The notes under the pieces: generated by a model | Databases searched by the model: none | What the model was told of the DNA's origin: nothing | Seen by the model: the letters and a program-made list of their open reading frames with translations, nothing else | Shown: in pieces, positions 12,501-26,406 of the stretch | How positions within the stretch are numbered: the stretch's first letter is position 1 | Layout: every line of letters starts with the position of its first letter | Program-made: the position numbers and the translations under genes | Assembly (NCBI GenBank): GCA_014773175.1 | Contig: VXCM01001277.1 | Span: 45,461 to 109,460 of the forward strand | Reading direction: 5' to 3' | Source of the DNA: Lucifuga dentata | Taxonomy: Eukaryota; Chordata; Actinopteri; Ophidiiformes; Bythitidae | DNA: 64,000 nt

Positions 12501-14079
12501 AAACTAGATAATAACTAGTAGATAGTAACTAGTGGATAATAACTAGTAGAGTCTTGAAACATGCTTGAGATATGATCCATTACAGGAAACATGAATTCTA
12601 TTACACTTTTTGCCAGACTAACTTTCTTTAACTGGTCTAACACCAGAAGAAGATGACTTTTAACCAAGATATTAAAAATGACCATCTCTTCTACATTTGG
12701 ATGGGCGTTAGCAGGCGAAACATTGAATTTTAAGGTGTTTTGTATCACCTGAACGTTTGATTTTGAAAGATTAGGGAATTTGAAAAAAATAACAGAAAAG
12801 CTACAATAAGTTTTGTGTTTTGGAATTTGGTTGTCGGACACAAAAGGCGTATGCAAGGAGTATTTATTGGGCTTAAACATGGTACTGTCCTTTAAGGCAT
12901 TTTACCTGGTGTCTGCATTTAACTCCTTTGTCTTCTTGCCCTCGAGAGAGGCCAGGTGTTGCTCCAAGGCCTCCAGGAGACTGCTGGGAGCCTGGGAAGG
13001 AGACAGGAAATCTGGATGAGTTAGCAAAACTCAACGCAATTCTTTAACTATTTAAAAAAAAAAATCACTCTATCTCTCTCTAATATGCACAAAATGACAA
13101 GCCCACACTTAGTATAACACACACACACACGTGCACGAGCTTGTGCACATAGAGCAGAGTTAGTTGGTCTCACAGGAAGGTAACGGAGTGCATCAAGCTC
13201 CAAGAATAGCCATGGCAACATGCAGCAAACACACCGTTAGCAAGAGACTCAACAGAGAGAGAGAGAAAACAAAAGACGAGGCTGGGAAACAAAGGAGGAG
13301 GAAAAGGTAGAGGGCAGAGGAGAGGTCGTAACCACACGATTCTCCGGACTTCACAGGAGCCGAACATTTCTCTATTGTTCCTTTCATTTTTCTCATTCAA
13401 CTTCCCTTTGCCTTGCTTATCTGGCAGTGTCCCCACTCTGAGTTTCCCTCATTTTTCACGCAATTAGCATCAGAATCTATGGCATTGCTCCGGCTATTCT
13501 AATCATCTTTACCATCTTCTTTCCGCTTTGTCATCTCCGTACCTTAAAAACACTCTTTTGTTATAAGCCGTAAGGCAGCAATCAGGCGGCGTGTATTTAA
13601 NAAAAAAAAAAAAAAAAAAAAAAAAAACCAACACTGTTCAGCTGCAAACTCAAGTTGAGTTCAACTTCACGGAGCCTCATTAATGCCTGGAAACCATGGG
13701 AAACAGATCAAATACGAGGCGGTGGCCGATGAAGTGTACAAATACGCAGACCTGCCAACTGAACGCTGAGAGAAAGGAACACTTCAGGTCTCTGCCAGCG
13801 TTTGAAGGCTTGTTTCGGCTGAGGAGGAAAGAGGAAATTCTTTCAATGTGAAAAATATGAAAACTTTGTCTTTCTCTCCGTCCACAGGAATGCCTCGGTC
13901 TGTTGAGTGCACACACACACATTTGGGAGTGTTTTGGCTTCCTAGTTGCCTGCATCTGGTGAGATAGTGGTTCGTGCCAAAATGGTTGCTGAGTTGTGGA
14001 AAGAGAGAGACAATTTTTTAGCCTTCAATAGGTCTGAATGGGTGAAAAGGAGAGCTTGTGTCAACCGAGCTAATATTTG

Positions 14080-14116
<37 letters not shown>

Positions 14117-14365
14117 CAGATTACCCATTACTCCTCGTCTCTTCACTCTCTACCTATTGACAAGCCGACATGATTTTCGCGTACCTTGCTGTTTTCCGAC
14201 GACATTCCCATGGTGACAGCTAAGTCACCACCGAGGGAGAAAAAAAGAAAAGGCGAAGAAAGAATCTCCCTGTTTTTGTGTTTTCTTTATTCTAGTGGTC
14301 ACGCGGGGACGCTCGGGGTCACCCACTATTAAAGTGCCTCCACTGCGCGCGTTCGAGCGACGATG

Positions 14366-14403
<38 letters not shown>

Positions 14404-14567
14404 CAGAGATGAAATAAACAACACCTGAGGAGGGGATGGAATTTAAAAGATCAAACGCAGGGCAGCAATTCTTTCATGCAGATAGAGACGGAGGGGCGAA
14501 GCCTCATTTTCTATTCATGAGGTTTCATGGCCTTTCACTTGTCATGCCAGAGCTCTGCATGCAGGGC

Positions 14568-14606
<39 letters not shown>

Positions 14607-17600
14607 GCAGCCACCTGCGGCTAACGCACACTGACATACCAACACACACGTCATACCCAGTCCCCGTTCCATCAAAAGGAACTTTGAATGAAATCATTGG
14701 CAGCAAGAGTGTGAGCATGCATATGAGCATCACACACACACACACACACTATTAGCAAGTTTGATGCTCATGCAAAAGGAGGGGGCGGCAAAACAGTACG
14801 CAACCCACCACCTACAATGTATGATCCTTTAGTTTTCTGCGTCAGAGGAGGGAGAAGAGAAAGAGTCTATTTAACTGCTGCAGTAAAACATTACTAGAGT
14901 TTGACACCTACGCAGTCCATCCATGCTGTTAACTTCCAGCTTCAATCTGTGGAATCATTTTTTAGCACCGCATGACCAAGGTCGCCTCCCACCAAGGCTG
15001 TAAAAAAAAAAAAACCTTCCGGTTGTGTGTGTGTGTGTGTGTGTGTGTGTCTGCATTTTCCGAGCTTTCTCAACGCAGGCAAGCAACAAATTTGCCGACT
15101 TTTTAGTGTGGAAAGCTGCCAGAAGCATTTGCGGTTTAATAAACTGTGAATAATAATCGTCGTGCTGAAAAATCTAAATCTACATATGACGATTTATTTA
15201 AGGCCCTTTTTTTTTTCAGCCTTTTCCAAGATATAGAATCTTTCCAATATTTTTAGCATTGGAGGATAAAAACCGTGCTGCTGTCTTTTCACGTGTTTTC
15301 GCTGACCCTCAATTAGCACAAGAAGGCTAAATTATCCTTGAATATATCTTTTTATAGCAATGCTGTCTTGCATTTCTCAAGCCCTCTGCTGTAATTATCA
15401 TTATTAATGTATATTCAACGTCTTGGCGTATCCCTCCATGCGGTGAAACTTGCATTCAGCCTGCTGACAGCGCAGTGTTTAAACAGGCCGTCCAAACATG
15501 CCGCCGCCACCCATGTGTCGGATCTATGACGAACGTTAAGAAGAGAAAGAGAAAGCAGGCGAGCAAAATCAATGAAACCCGGAGGGAGCTGCTTGGACTC
15601 AAACAGTAAGATCAGGTTAGACAAGATGGTTTGTTTGGAATAAAATGGAATGAGGGGAAGGTGAGAGAGAGAGAGAGAAGAGATTGGAAAAGGGGGAAAC
15701 GTGTATACATACGAGTAAAGTAAGGTGTGAGCATGGATGGAGGGATGAAAGCACACGTGTGTGGCGCGGGAAAAGCAGAGGGGGAGGAGAAGGAAATAGA
15801 GAAAGCAAGAAAAAGTAGTAGAAGAAGAAGAGGAAGAGATGAAAAAGAGAGAAAAGAAGAGAAAAGGAAGTTAAAGGAGGAAAAGAAGGCAACAGACAAA
15901 ATGAAGGTGAAAAAGACAAAGGAGAAAATGGAGAAAAAGAAGATGAAAAAGAAGAAGAGAAAAAGATATAAGAGGAGGAAAGAGAAAGAAGGAGGAAGTG
16001 GAAGTGAGAGGTGAGATGTACACTGACCTGTGAGAGATCTGGGATGTCACCCTGATCTATTCCAACTTGCTGTCATCAAAAACAATAAACAAAATTAAAT
16101 TTAAACAAGAAGAAGAAAGGTAAAAACAAGAATAATAATAATAATAATAATAATTGAAAGAACAAAAAAAAAAAAAAAAANAAAAAAAAAAAAAAATAGA
16201 AGGGAAAAAAAGATGGGAAAAGAATAAAACAGGGGAATCATTACTTCATGCAGTGGCAGTGTCAACATAAACAACAACAGAAATAAACAAGAAAAAAGTT
16301 TTCGACAGGACCAATCGGGCATCGTGATTGGCTGGCAGACCAGCCAATCCGCACACTAAATGACAATGATGATGCACACGGATAAATATGGCATGTGTGA
16401 CCGATGAGGGAGCGTGATGAGCGATGATGTGATATACATTATATTTATATTAATACACATTGAGTACAGACGGTTTATCCAAAAACCGCCTCGGTAAACA
16501 GACTTCCAACTGAGATGTTGACAGATAAACAACATTATGAACTGCACAAATAAACAATCATCAACATGTGGCCTTAGATTTCTTTTCAAAACCACATTTA
16601 CATCAGCTCTAACCGTGGAAAATATTAAGAAGAGTTGATGAAAGTGTCTGAAGATGACATCTAGCGAAAAAAAAACATAATTTTGATTAAATATTGGTTG
16701 TCTATTATTACAGAATGAGCATTAAAAGACCATACCATCTATTTTGCATGTTTGAGCCTAATGTATTTGATTTTCACACGTTACGTTACTGACAATCATT
16801 TCCCAAAGCATACTACTGGAACGGTGAATTAAAAATGTTTTTNTTGTTGATACTTGAAACGTTCTTGGGATAGGTAATCCATCATCATCAACAAGACGTG
16901 TATTCAGGTCTTTTTAGAAGTTATATAATTTTAGCGTTTGAGTGCAATAATGTATGCCTCCACTAGGGAATATAGTCCCTAAAGAAGAACTGCGTTTATG
17001 AAAATTTTTTAGCGACTGTGACTTCATAAGGCTGCGTAACTATTAGCAGGTGAAACACTGATTTTTAAGATGGGTGTATCACTTGAATATTTGATTTTGA
17101 AAGATTAAGAGATTTTGCTCAATATCAGGAAAGCTGAAATACGGTTTTATCCTTTGGGAAATGATTGTCAGTAATATAACATCTACGAAAGTTGAATATA
17201 TTAGGCTCAAATAGGCAAAATGGGTAGTATGGTCCTTTAAAAAAATATTATGGTCACCTTGTCTTTGCTGGGAAGTTTTGGATTTCTATATTTACATTGA
17301 ATTCGTTTGTAGAGGGAAGTTAATGACACTGATAACTAAATATTCACATTTTTAAAAATAAATTCTTAAGGCTACATTTACACCAGCTCAGATTTTGGTT
17401 ACCTGACTCTCACGTGTTACACATATGGGATATGCGTTTGTACCCGGGTCATTTATACACCTCTCTGTGTTCATATAATCACACTTAAAATCTGTCTTTC
17501 TTTTCTTAATGTAACCTTAATGTAAGAATTTATATGGATTGGCCCTTAAATTTAGATATAGATGGATTTACTAAGCGACCCGATATCGTGGTCGTCCGCG

Positions 17601-20175
17601 CTGATGTTTCCAGCTTCTTTGTTTTTTTTTCTGCAGGAGCGGTTGATTTGTGTGGAGGATTTTTATTTGATTTATCTTTACTTCATATCAGAAAATAAAC
17701 GGACTTCAGGTCCAAAGACACCCTGCTGCCAGATCCTTTCTTTCACCATCCTAAAACACAATGCAGAGTGAGAATCTACTGGTTACATGTTGAACATGTT
17801 AAAGGACCATACCACCCATTTTGCATATTTGAGCCTAATATATTCATTTCCCAAAGGATAAAACCGTATTTCAGCTTTCATAATATTTTGCAAAATCTCT
17901 TCATCTTTCAAAATCAAATATTCAAGCGGTACCCCCACCTTAAAAATCAATGTTTCTCCTGCTAATAGTTATGCAGCCTTATGAAGTCATGGTTGTTTAA
18001 ATTTTTCCATAAATGCAGGTCTTCTTTTGGGACTATATTCCCTGGTGGAGGCATACATTCACTCGGCACTTTTTATTGTGCTTAAAAGCTAAAATTATGC
18101 AACTTCTGAATACACGTCTTGTTGGTGATGATGGATTACCTATCTCAAGAACGTTTCAAGTATCAACAAGTTGATTTTAATAGCAGAATGAACTGAAACC
18201 AATGGAGGTCTGGAAGGTAGGAAAAACATTTTTAATTCACCGTTCCAGTAGTATGCTTTGGGAAATGATTGTCAGTAACGTTACATGTATGAAAATTGAA
18301 TATATTAGGCTCAAACATGCAAAATGGCCGGTATGGTCCTTTAATATCCCGACAAATCAATAAATCTATTATGTCACAGCAGTCACATGGCAATGGTAAT
18401 AATTATTTGTCTGATTTTCATCTATTGTGGTATTTTTGTTTACCGCCATCTAACTAACAAACTAACCCTTATTTGTGCATAGGAAAATGTAAAGAAGCTA
18501 CCAAAAATTAACAAAAAAAATCAGATATAGACATAGAAAAAATAAATAAAATTGGCATCAAGACCTGTCATGTAAATGTAGCCTCATAAATAGTGTCAAC
18601 AATGCATGATTTGGGTACTTTTGGAGTTGATTTTGGCTAATATATTAGCCCTAAAGGATCAAAATAACCTACAGAAAAGGGCTGCAAAGATCTGACAAAA
18701 AACCAGAGCAAGAGAAGTTGTGTAAAATGCTATAAATGGCCTGCTTAAGTAAAGAAAAGCACTGTATCTGTTTTTTTTTTTTTTAAAGGCATTGAATTGT
18801 CTGGGGAGTTCTTAAAATGTAATTATCAGACAACATGCATGTACGTTAATGCAGCACGTGAACCGCCAGTGTTCCGAGTCTGCTGTTTAAAAAAAAAAAA
18901 GGAGGGAGGAAAAGGTTTAGGTCATGTGAGGAAGAGAAAAAAGAGAAAGAGACAGAGAGAGGGATGATCTGTGGGCGCTAGTGCGATGAAGAATCGCGTG
19001 CATATCCGTCTTTGTCAGGAAGAGGGGGGAGAAGAAAGGATTATGTGCGGGGCTGCAGGGAACGAGGGGAGAGGGAGCTAACGGAGCGCCTAACCACATC
19101 CTCCATCTTTGGGTTATTTTGGGCGGATGTACATGTGTGCGCAGCAAATGTGGGGCAGCGAGAGTGAGTAAGGTGTTCTCCTCTCGTCTACGCCGTGCAG
19201 TTGCTGCGTGAGCAAAAAGGAGGCGGGAAAAAAAATGTACCGTTATCGATGGCGTGCTGGGGAATGCAAGCTTGCATGTGTGAAAGGTGTGTGTGTGTGT
19301 AAAGGTGTGTGTTTGCGTCTTAAAGGCATGTGGCAGTCAGGAACGCGAGAAAGGACGAGGGAAAGGGGAACGAGGAAATCTGGGATGAAAGGAAGTCATG
19401 CGTGTCCAAAATGAATAAATCCTGCGGAATAAATCCAACAATGCAAAGTAAATCTGATCCCTGATTCGTGTGTGTGCGCGCACGTGTTGATACCTCAGCC
19501 ACTTTGAGGAACTCGGACAGCTTAGTCATCCTGTAAAGAAACTTCTTGTAGATGTCCAGAGCGTCTTTACACTGGTTCTTCTTCATGTCAAAGTATTTCT
19601 CTGCAGAGACAGAAGAAGAGGAGGAAGGCAGCAGCGGAAGAAGAAGAGGGCAAATGAACGAAGGAGAAGAGGAGGAAGAGGAAGCAGAGGAAGGGAAGAA
19701 GAGGAAACGAGACAGGAACAATCAGCGCATGATTGAGTGGAGACAGAAGCACTTAGCAGCTACATGACAGCCTGTCAAAAGCTACTCTGACAACCAGACT
19801 GTGCATACGTGTGTGTACGTGTGTGTGTGTCCGCTCGCGTGTGTGTTTATATGTCTGCCAGACATGAGTGTGTGTATGCAAAACAAGCTGTAGCTATACT
19901 TAAACCATCATTTTGACACATCTAGGAGAGCGAGCATCAGCCGGCTGACAACAAACATGCTCAATGTTGGCAGGATTTATCCTCACAATGTGTGTGTTTG
20001 TTGATGCACAAGTGTGTGTGTGTGCGTGTGTATTTTACCCAATAGGTTGATGACCCCTTCGTTGTAAGCAGCAAACAGCCTTATGGAGTCTTTGAAGAGT
20101 AGCATGAAAGCCGAGTTGATCACTCCATTGGTTAGCTCGTTAGGGTTAGCCTGGAAAGGCGAGACCGAGACAGAC

Positions 20176-20231
<56 letters not shown>

Positions 20232-20375
20232 AGACGGAGACATCTTTATCAATTTATGCAAAGCTTTCACTTCCTTTTGGCAAAAAATATCTCAAATGCT
20301 CACACACGGTTTTCCAAAATCTCTGCATTGTCCCCCTGCAAACACATCAACAAGCACATAGCATCTGTCAGTTTT

Positions 20376-20419
<44 letters not shown>

Positions 20420-20882
20420 ATAAACCCACAAATAGTTGAAGCAGTGCACATAGGTATTCTATTCAGAACTCTACCATCCATTTTTCTTACTCTCTGAAGC
20501 CTGTTGGCATAAACCACAATACACAACACCAACCCACCAACTTCTCTTTTTAGGATACACACAAACACACACGCACGCACACACGCATGCTGAAACTTCT
20601 AATCTGTCAACATAACATCCTTCTTCTACTCAATCTGTGAAAGAGCAATTGAAAATGGATTCTATTATTGCTTTTCTGAGCTGTTGTTTCAATTTACATT
20701 TTGACAGGGAAACGATTCGTCTGATTCATCCTGATGCTGATCAACACACACTCAAGCTCGCTCTGTCTCTCTGTCTGTGTGTCTGTCTGTCTGTCTCTCA
20801 CTCTGTTCTCTGTGTCTCTGTGTGTGTGTGTCTCTGTGTGTCCCTGTCTGTCTCTGTCTCTCACTGTTCTGTCTCTCACTGT

Positions 20883-20931
<49 letters not shown>

Positions 20932-21162
20932 GACTCTCACTCTGTTCTGTCTCTGTGTCTTTCTGTGTGTGTGTGTGTGTCTCTCTCTCTCTCTCTGTCT
21001 GTCTGTCTCTGTCTCTCTCTGAGTCTGTCTCTCTCTCTCTCTCTCTGGGTGTGTCTCTCACTTTCTATCTCTGTCTCTGTGTCTCTCTGTCTATCTGTAT
21101 CTGCTATCTCTCTCTTTCTGTGTGTCTGTCTGTTTCTTTCTCACACACACGCACACGGACAC

Positions 21163-21219
<57 letters not shown>

Positions 21220-24200
21220 ACACACACACAGTTGGTACCTGGAAGTCCAGCAGAGCGTCCAGCTGGTTTTGAATGATGGGCAGCGTCTTAATCAGCTTCT
21301 CTGTGTTCATGGTGCGCATCACGCCGTCAATCCTGACACGGACAAAACAGGAAACACAAAGCCCCGTGACTGGTTATGGGAAACACCTCATGCAGAGAAA
21401 TTCATATGCTAATTTCCATGCAAATTTGGAAGTTACACAAAAGAAATTATGGGGAAACGTATCAAAAGGAATGAAAGAAATGCTGCGTTTCCTTGGAAGA
21501 AAACTGACTGAGACACATTTGTCCAACAAGTCATGTGATTCGCTTGGAAGGATCAGCAAGACAAAGGATTCAGTCCAAAACAGACAAAAAAGCAGCTTTG
21601 GGGTTTGCAAAATACAAATTAACCTTCAGAAATGATACAACCACTTTTTCTTTCAGGTAGAAACCTCCAGAATGGCTGTAAGAGACATTAAAACATGACA
21701 AAGAACATTTATTTTGTCTCATAAGTACAAAAAAAAAAACATACGAAATAGGAAATATTACAGAGAAAACGACAAGGTGTCTCTTTCTGGGAATTACTGC
21801 TCTCTCACTCTAGTGCCAAAAGCTAAACATTGGCTCCTGGTGTGCGACAAGATGAGTGTGACTTGATGAGTGGGGATGTCATTGTGTGAGGGAGTGTGTG
21901 TGTGTGTGTCCTCCCGTACCCCCTCTTCATCTTGGTGAAGTCCACGGCCACGAGTCTGTAAGACATGGCCTTCTCGTTCAGATAACGGCTGTATCGTCGG
22001 ATGAAAGTTGACATGTCATAACCTGGGAAACGGAGGAGAGAACAGGAAGTAAGACAATGCTTTTTGTGTAACTGAGTGTAACCTTGTAACTTGTGTAACC
22101 TCGATACCCAAGCCAAATTTCTCCATGGAGACAAATAAAGTTGACCTTTGAGGTTGTGCGTGTGTGTAGTTGGAGCTGCAAATAACTGCATGTCTGTTAT
22201 GTGTGAACACGGTTTGTCTTATCAGTTTTTCCCATACATAGGCGAAACTTGGGCGGCCCACCCAGGTATATGAAGACCCGCCCAGGTTTCCAGGGACGAC
22301 CCAGCTTTAAAAAAAATACACATTTAATAATGTCGTCAAACTGCTGACCAAAATATCACTAAAATATGGAATAAATCTGAAATTTTATCATCGTTTCGAA
22401 GGTAAAAATATCCTAAAAAGATCCCATGATTAGGTTTTGTCACTGTTAATCCATTTTACAGCAAAATCTCCATAGACCAGCATCTATCACCTTCTTTATG
22501 AGCATACCATAAATGCTCAAAAAGTGGCTTTTTTTTTTTTTTTTTTTTTNTTTTTTTTTTTTTTTTTTTACCTCAACTGCAGAGAGAAAACCAGGCTTTT
22601 ATTCCAGCCAGGTCATAATTTCTAATTTTAAAATACATGTAACCCTCATGCTTCTCACCAAAGTTTCTCTCTGCTGTGTTATAGTTAATTAGTTCCTTTA
22701 GTTTTCCTTTAAAACCCCGCTGAGCTTGAATGAAAAAGAGCTCAATGTGTTACTGTGGTTGTAGTAGTATACAGTCTGGTAGCGGCCATTTTCAACTAGA
22801 TCTGAGTGTTTTTTTGATTTTTCTTTGCACTTTTAAAGCTAAATAGCCATGTTAAGCTTTTGTTGGAATCTTCTACTGCAGTTATATAATGGGGGNTGTC
22901 AGTGGGGGGTGGGGCTTGGATGCCTGCCCACTACACTACCACAAGTAAATTTTCAACCTGTGGGAAACACTGCTTATACACTGTATATTTGTTTGGAATA
23001 GTAGCAGGTGAATGTGTGTGACACTCTCAGCTTTGTCATCAATCGTACTAAAGTAGCAATTCTGAGTTTCAAATACTGTCTTGAACATTCTGGTACTTAG
23101 TGTACTGCCTCATGAGGCAAATCCTGCCCATCTGGTCCCTTAAAAACTAATTAAAATGTGTCTTATTCTGCATATATGAGTGTATTTGTGTGTGTGTGTG
23201 TGTGTATGTCTTACCTTGCAGGGCTCCTTTATCCAAAAAGTTGTTCAGGTTAAACAGGGTGTTTCTGGAGGCCAGGTACTGGATTAAACGCTGCGATACG
23301 AAAGATTAAAAATAAAAGTCAACGATGAGACAGGTGAAAGTTTGAAAAGTGTTGTTCCAAAGAGAAATATTAAACAGTAGCACAAACTCAAAACATACTC
23401 AAAATTTTATATTTTTTAATTTTTATTAGCTATTACTAGGGTTGTGTGTGTAGGGTTGTTTCACAATAATACCAGTATGATTTCCTATGTGACAAAAATT
23501 TGTCATATGATGATGATGGTGATTTTGCAGCATGATGTGTTGATGAATTTCGAAGAAACAAAAGTAGCGCAGCGGTGAGCTCTTGACGAATTTGTTCCTT
23601 AAAAAAAGGGAGCGACCTCCACTGGTTGAAAATGGTTCAGCTACAATGCTAACTCGCTAACAGGCAAAGTTCGGAACGCGACAAATTTGTTTCACCGCCT
23701 GAAGCAGAAACACACGGGTGAACACCAATACAGTCACAAATCGTGAGAGGAGGCGAGCCAATCAGCTGATCAGCAACATGAAACAAGTAGGGAAGTGATG
23801 CTGACTTAGCAAGTGCGGCTGGAATGTTAGCTTGCTGTACTCCCCCATGACAGAAAAAGCTAACGGTGAGGTGAAATTCACGAAGCGGTGATGAACAGTG
23901 TTAGCTTAGCCGCTGCGCTCGCTTCAGTTGAGTTCTTTGCCAACCACAGGGTTGTATTGAAGTTGGACTTCAGAGCCGTATTTAAAGGAGCATACCAATG
24001 ATTTTGTATGTTTGAGCTCAAAAATCAACAATATAACACACGATACATTACTTTCAACCATTTTTCCAAAATATACTGCTGGAGCAGGACATCTTTTTCC
24101 TGCCTTCCAACTGTTATTGATTTCAGTTAATTCCACTACACTATTAAAATCAACAAGTTACTTCATTAAACCGGTGGCAGAAGAAAATATATCTCATATC

Positions 24201-26111
24201 TGTCATGTTCATATCATCATGAACATCAATAGCACAAAAATACCTTGACATATCATGGCTATAACAGTTATTAGGTACTAAATTAAGAAACAAATTGAGT
24301 TCTCCTTGACGAACTTTTGTTCCTCAGAAGCGTCACAAAGTTGTTATTACTCTTCTGTTCCATCGATGACTCTCCTATGACTCAAAGATTCAATATGCTT
24401 TATGATGCTGTGATATATTCAACATTTCATTTCATTTATGCTTCTAAAAGTCCTGTTAAGCACTAGTCTCCTTTTATTCTTGCTCAAGGACAACACAGAA
24501 GACAGAAGGGTTGTATTTAAATGCTTTAAAAGCTTACTTTTACTTTTTCCTGTCTTTTATTACGACTCATTCTGAAGAGCTCACAGAATAAAAACGTGAG
24601 AGGAAGTGGCTCAAAAAGCCTTGAAACAAATAAGGTTTGTCTGAAAGTTGATCTCCAGAAAGTCACAAATCAGGTCATCCATTTACAAACTTGATGATAG
24701 CTGCTTAGATTTTAACAGAAACGCGATTCTTAGCTCATTTGAACAGACCTGATGTCATTAAGCAGATGCTTTTCCTCTTTTCCTCAGGAAGGTTTGCTGA
24801 GCACGCCTGGTCTTTTTTTCCGCACCGCCTTGCTTCGCATTCACACTTTTTCATACTTTCACACCTGGGAGCTGCCTGGTACCACCTCAGTGTTTTACTG
24901 CTGACCTCCGAGCAGCTCCTACGCCATCTTTCCTTGTTCTTTTTCCTTGAGAACGCTTTAATGTGAGATATTAATGAAGGGGAGAGATTGACTTATTCAC
25001 TTTTCCCAGACGAGCTGCAGCTTCAGATATTTTTGACAGGACTACGGTCCCTGAGCAGGTGCTGGTAGCTCAACCATATTTCCCCCAAAATGGCTTCATC
25101 TACCAAGACTTCCTCACATCGCCAAGAGTGGAATACATCTTGGCCCTCATCCACGCTTTGGGAACTCGGGTCTCTGGCTTCCCAAAAGCATCTTATCGTT
25201 AAAGCTGTGTCTGTCCATCCGACTTAAAGTGATCTGAGATTTGCCAGTTTGCCAATTCCTGATTTGGCCAGGAAACCAGCCTCGCATCAAAGAGTGTGTG
25301 TGTGCACTAAGACGCTTGTGGGCATGTGTGTTGGAATCAGCTGCACTGACACGTTTCCAAGAGCTCTGGGATTGTTTAAAAAGGCATAAAAAATTTGATT
25401 TTGTTTTCATCCGTGTGTGTGTGTGTTTCAGACTATGGCAGAGTTAGAGGGTAGAGGCGATGTTTCTTGACACTTCCCAAGAGCAAGTTTTAGGGCAAAG
25501 AAAACGCACTTCTGGGAATTGAGAGTTGAGTAAGGGAGTGTTGTTTGTGCCTGTTCAACTCTGCCTTAGGCAAAATGCACCCAGGTTAAGACAGAGACGA
25601 GATGGTCACAGATAAAGAGATACAAATAGAGCGACAGAGACTTGGAGAAGGAGATCGTAAACTCCATAAACCCGTTTTCTGTTACTTCCTGCATGCCGAC
25701 TCCTCTCTCTTTCCTCATCAAAAGTCAATCTGACAAGAGCCTGCTTCTCTCCCTCAGCCTCAGATACTGAAGACGGAGGCGGAGAGATCCCGCATGAATC
25801 GCACGGTATGGTTAAAAAGGAGAAAAATCTAGAAAAACGGCGAGAGAGAGAGAGAGAGAGGTTTCGAAACCCTCAAAACCTTTGAATCCCTCTGAGCCCG
25901 AGATTATTCAGCAGAGACAGTTAAGAGGAAAAGATGCAGTTCTGAGAGGCGCGTCAGGTGTGAGAACCAAGAGGAGTGGAAGGATGAGAAAGTGGGGTNG
26001 GGGGGTTGGCACGTGGGTGAGACTGAGAAAGGGGTCGGATCAGCTTGGCAAACAATTCATGTTAGCATATCGGAGAACAACTTCATGTATTATTGATAAA
26101 GCTCCATCCCA

Positions 26112-26144
<33 letters not shown>

Positions 26145-26177
26145 NNNNNNNNNNNNNNNNNNNNNNNNNNNNNNNNN

Positions 26178-26215
<38 letters not shown>

Positions 26216-26369
26216 CAGCTCTTCTAAAAAGCAAGGTTTCCGTAGTAACAGAACACCTTTGTTTCAGCGCCGAAACATTAACTGGGGTTTTTTGAGTCGT
26301 GCTGAGTCGGGTTGTGTCAAGAAAAACTGCAAACTGTGGTTGGATTAAGACCTAATTGAGTCTTGCTTG

Positions 26370-26406
<37 letters not shown>

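Larger units (their letters stand above)
12992..16027 (-). other. picalm intron 8
   Basis: Microsatellite-rich (CA at 13122-13130 and 14092-14115, TG runs at 14366-15052), a poly-A with N at 13601 and the purine tract. No transposon with clear ends was seen. Confidence 0.7.
16070..19493 (-). other. picalm intron 7
   Basis: Contains M1 copies 3 and 4 in opposite orientation, an (AAT)n run at 16132-16153 and a poly-A with N at 16181. 18345-19493 has no recognised feature except short GA runs. Confidence 0.75.

Noticed and set aside
12024..12991. U12-type (AT-AC or ATATCC donor) introns
   Set aside because: All donors read GT with ordinary U2-type contexts, and all acceptors end in AG.
15727..16014. 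A 95-residue Lys/Glu/Arg-rich open frame on the plus strand
   Set aside because: It is the translation of a simple polypurine tract in intron 8, with no domain and no splice context.
20734..21276. A 180-residue Ser/Leu/Val/Cys/His-rich open frame
   Set aside because: Produced entirely by CT, TG and CA microsatellites in intron 5, partly overlapping exon 5 on the other strand.
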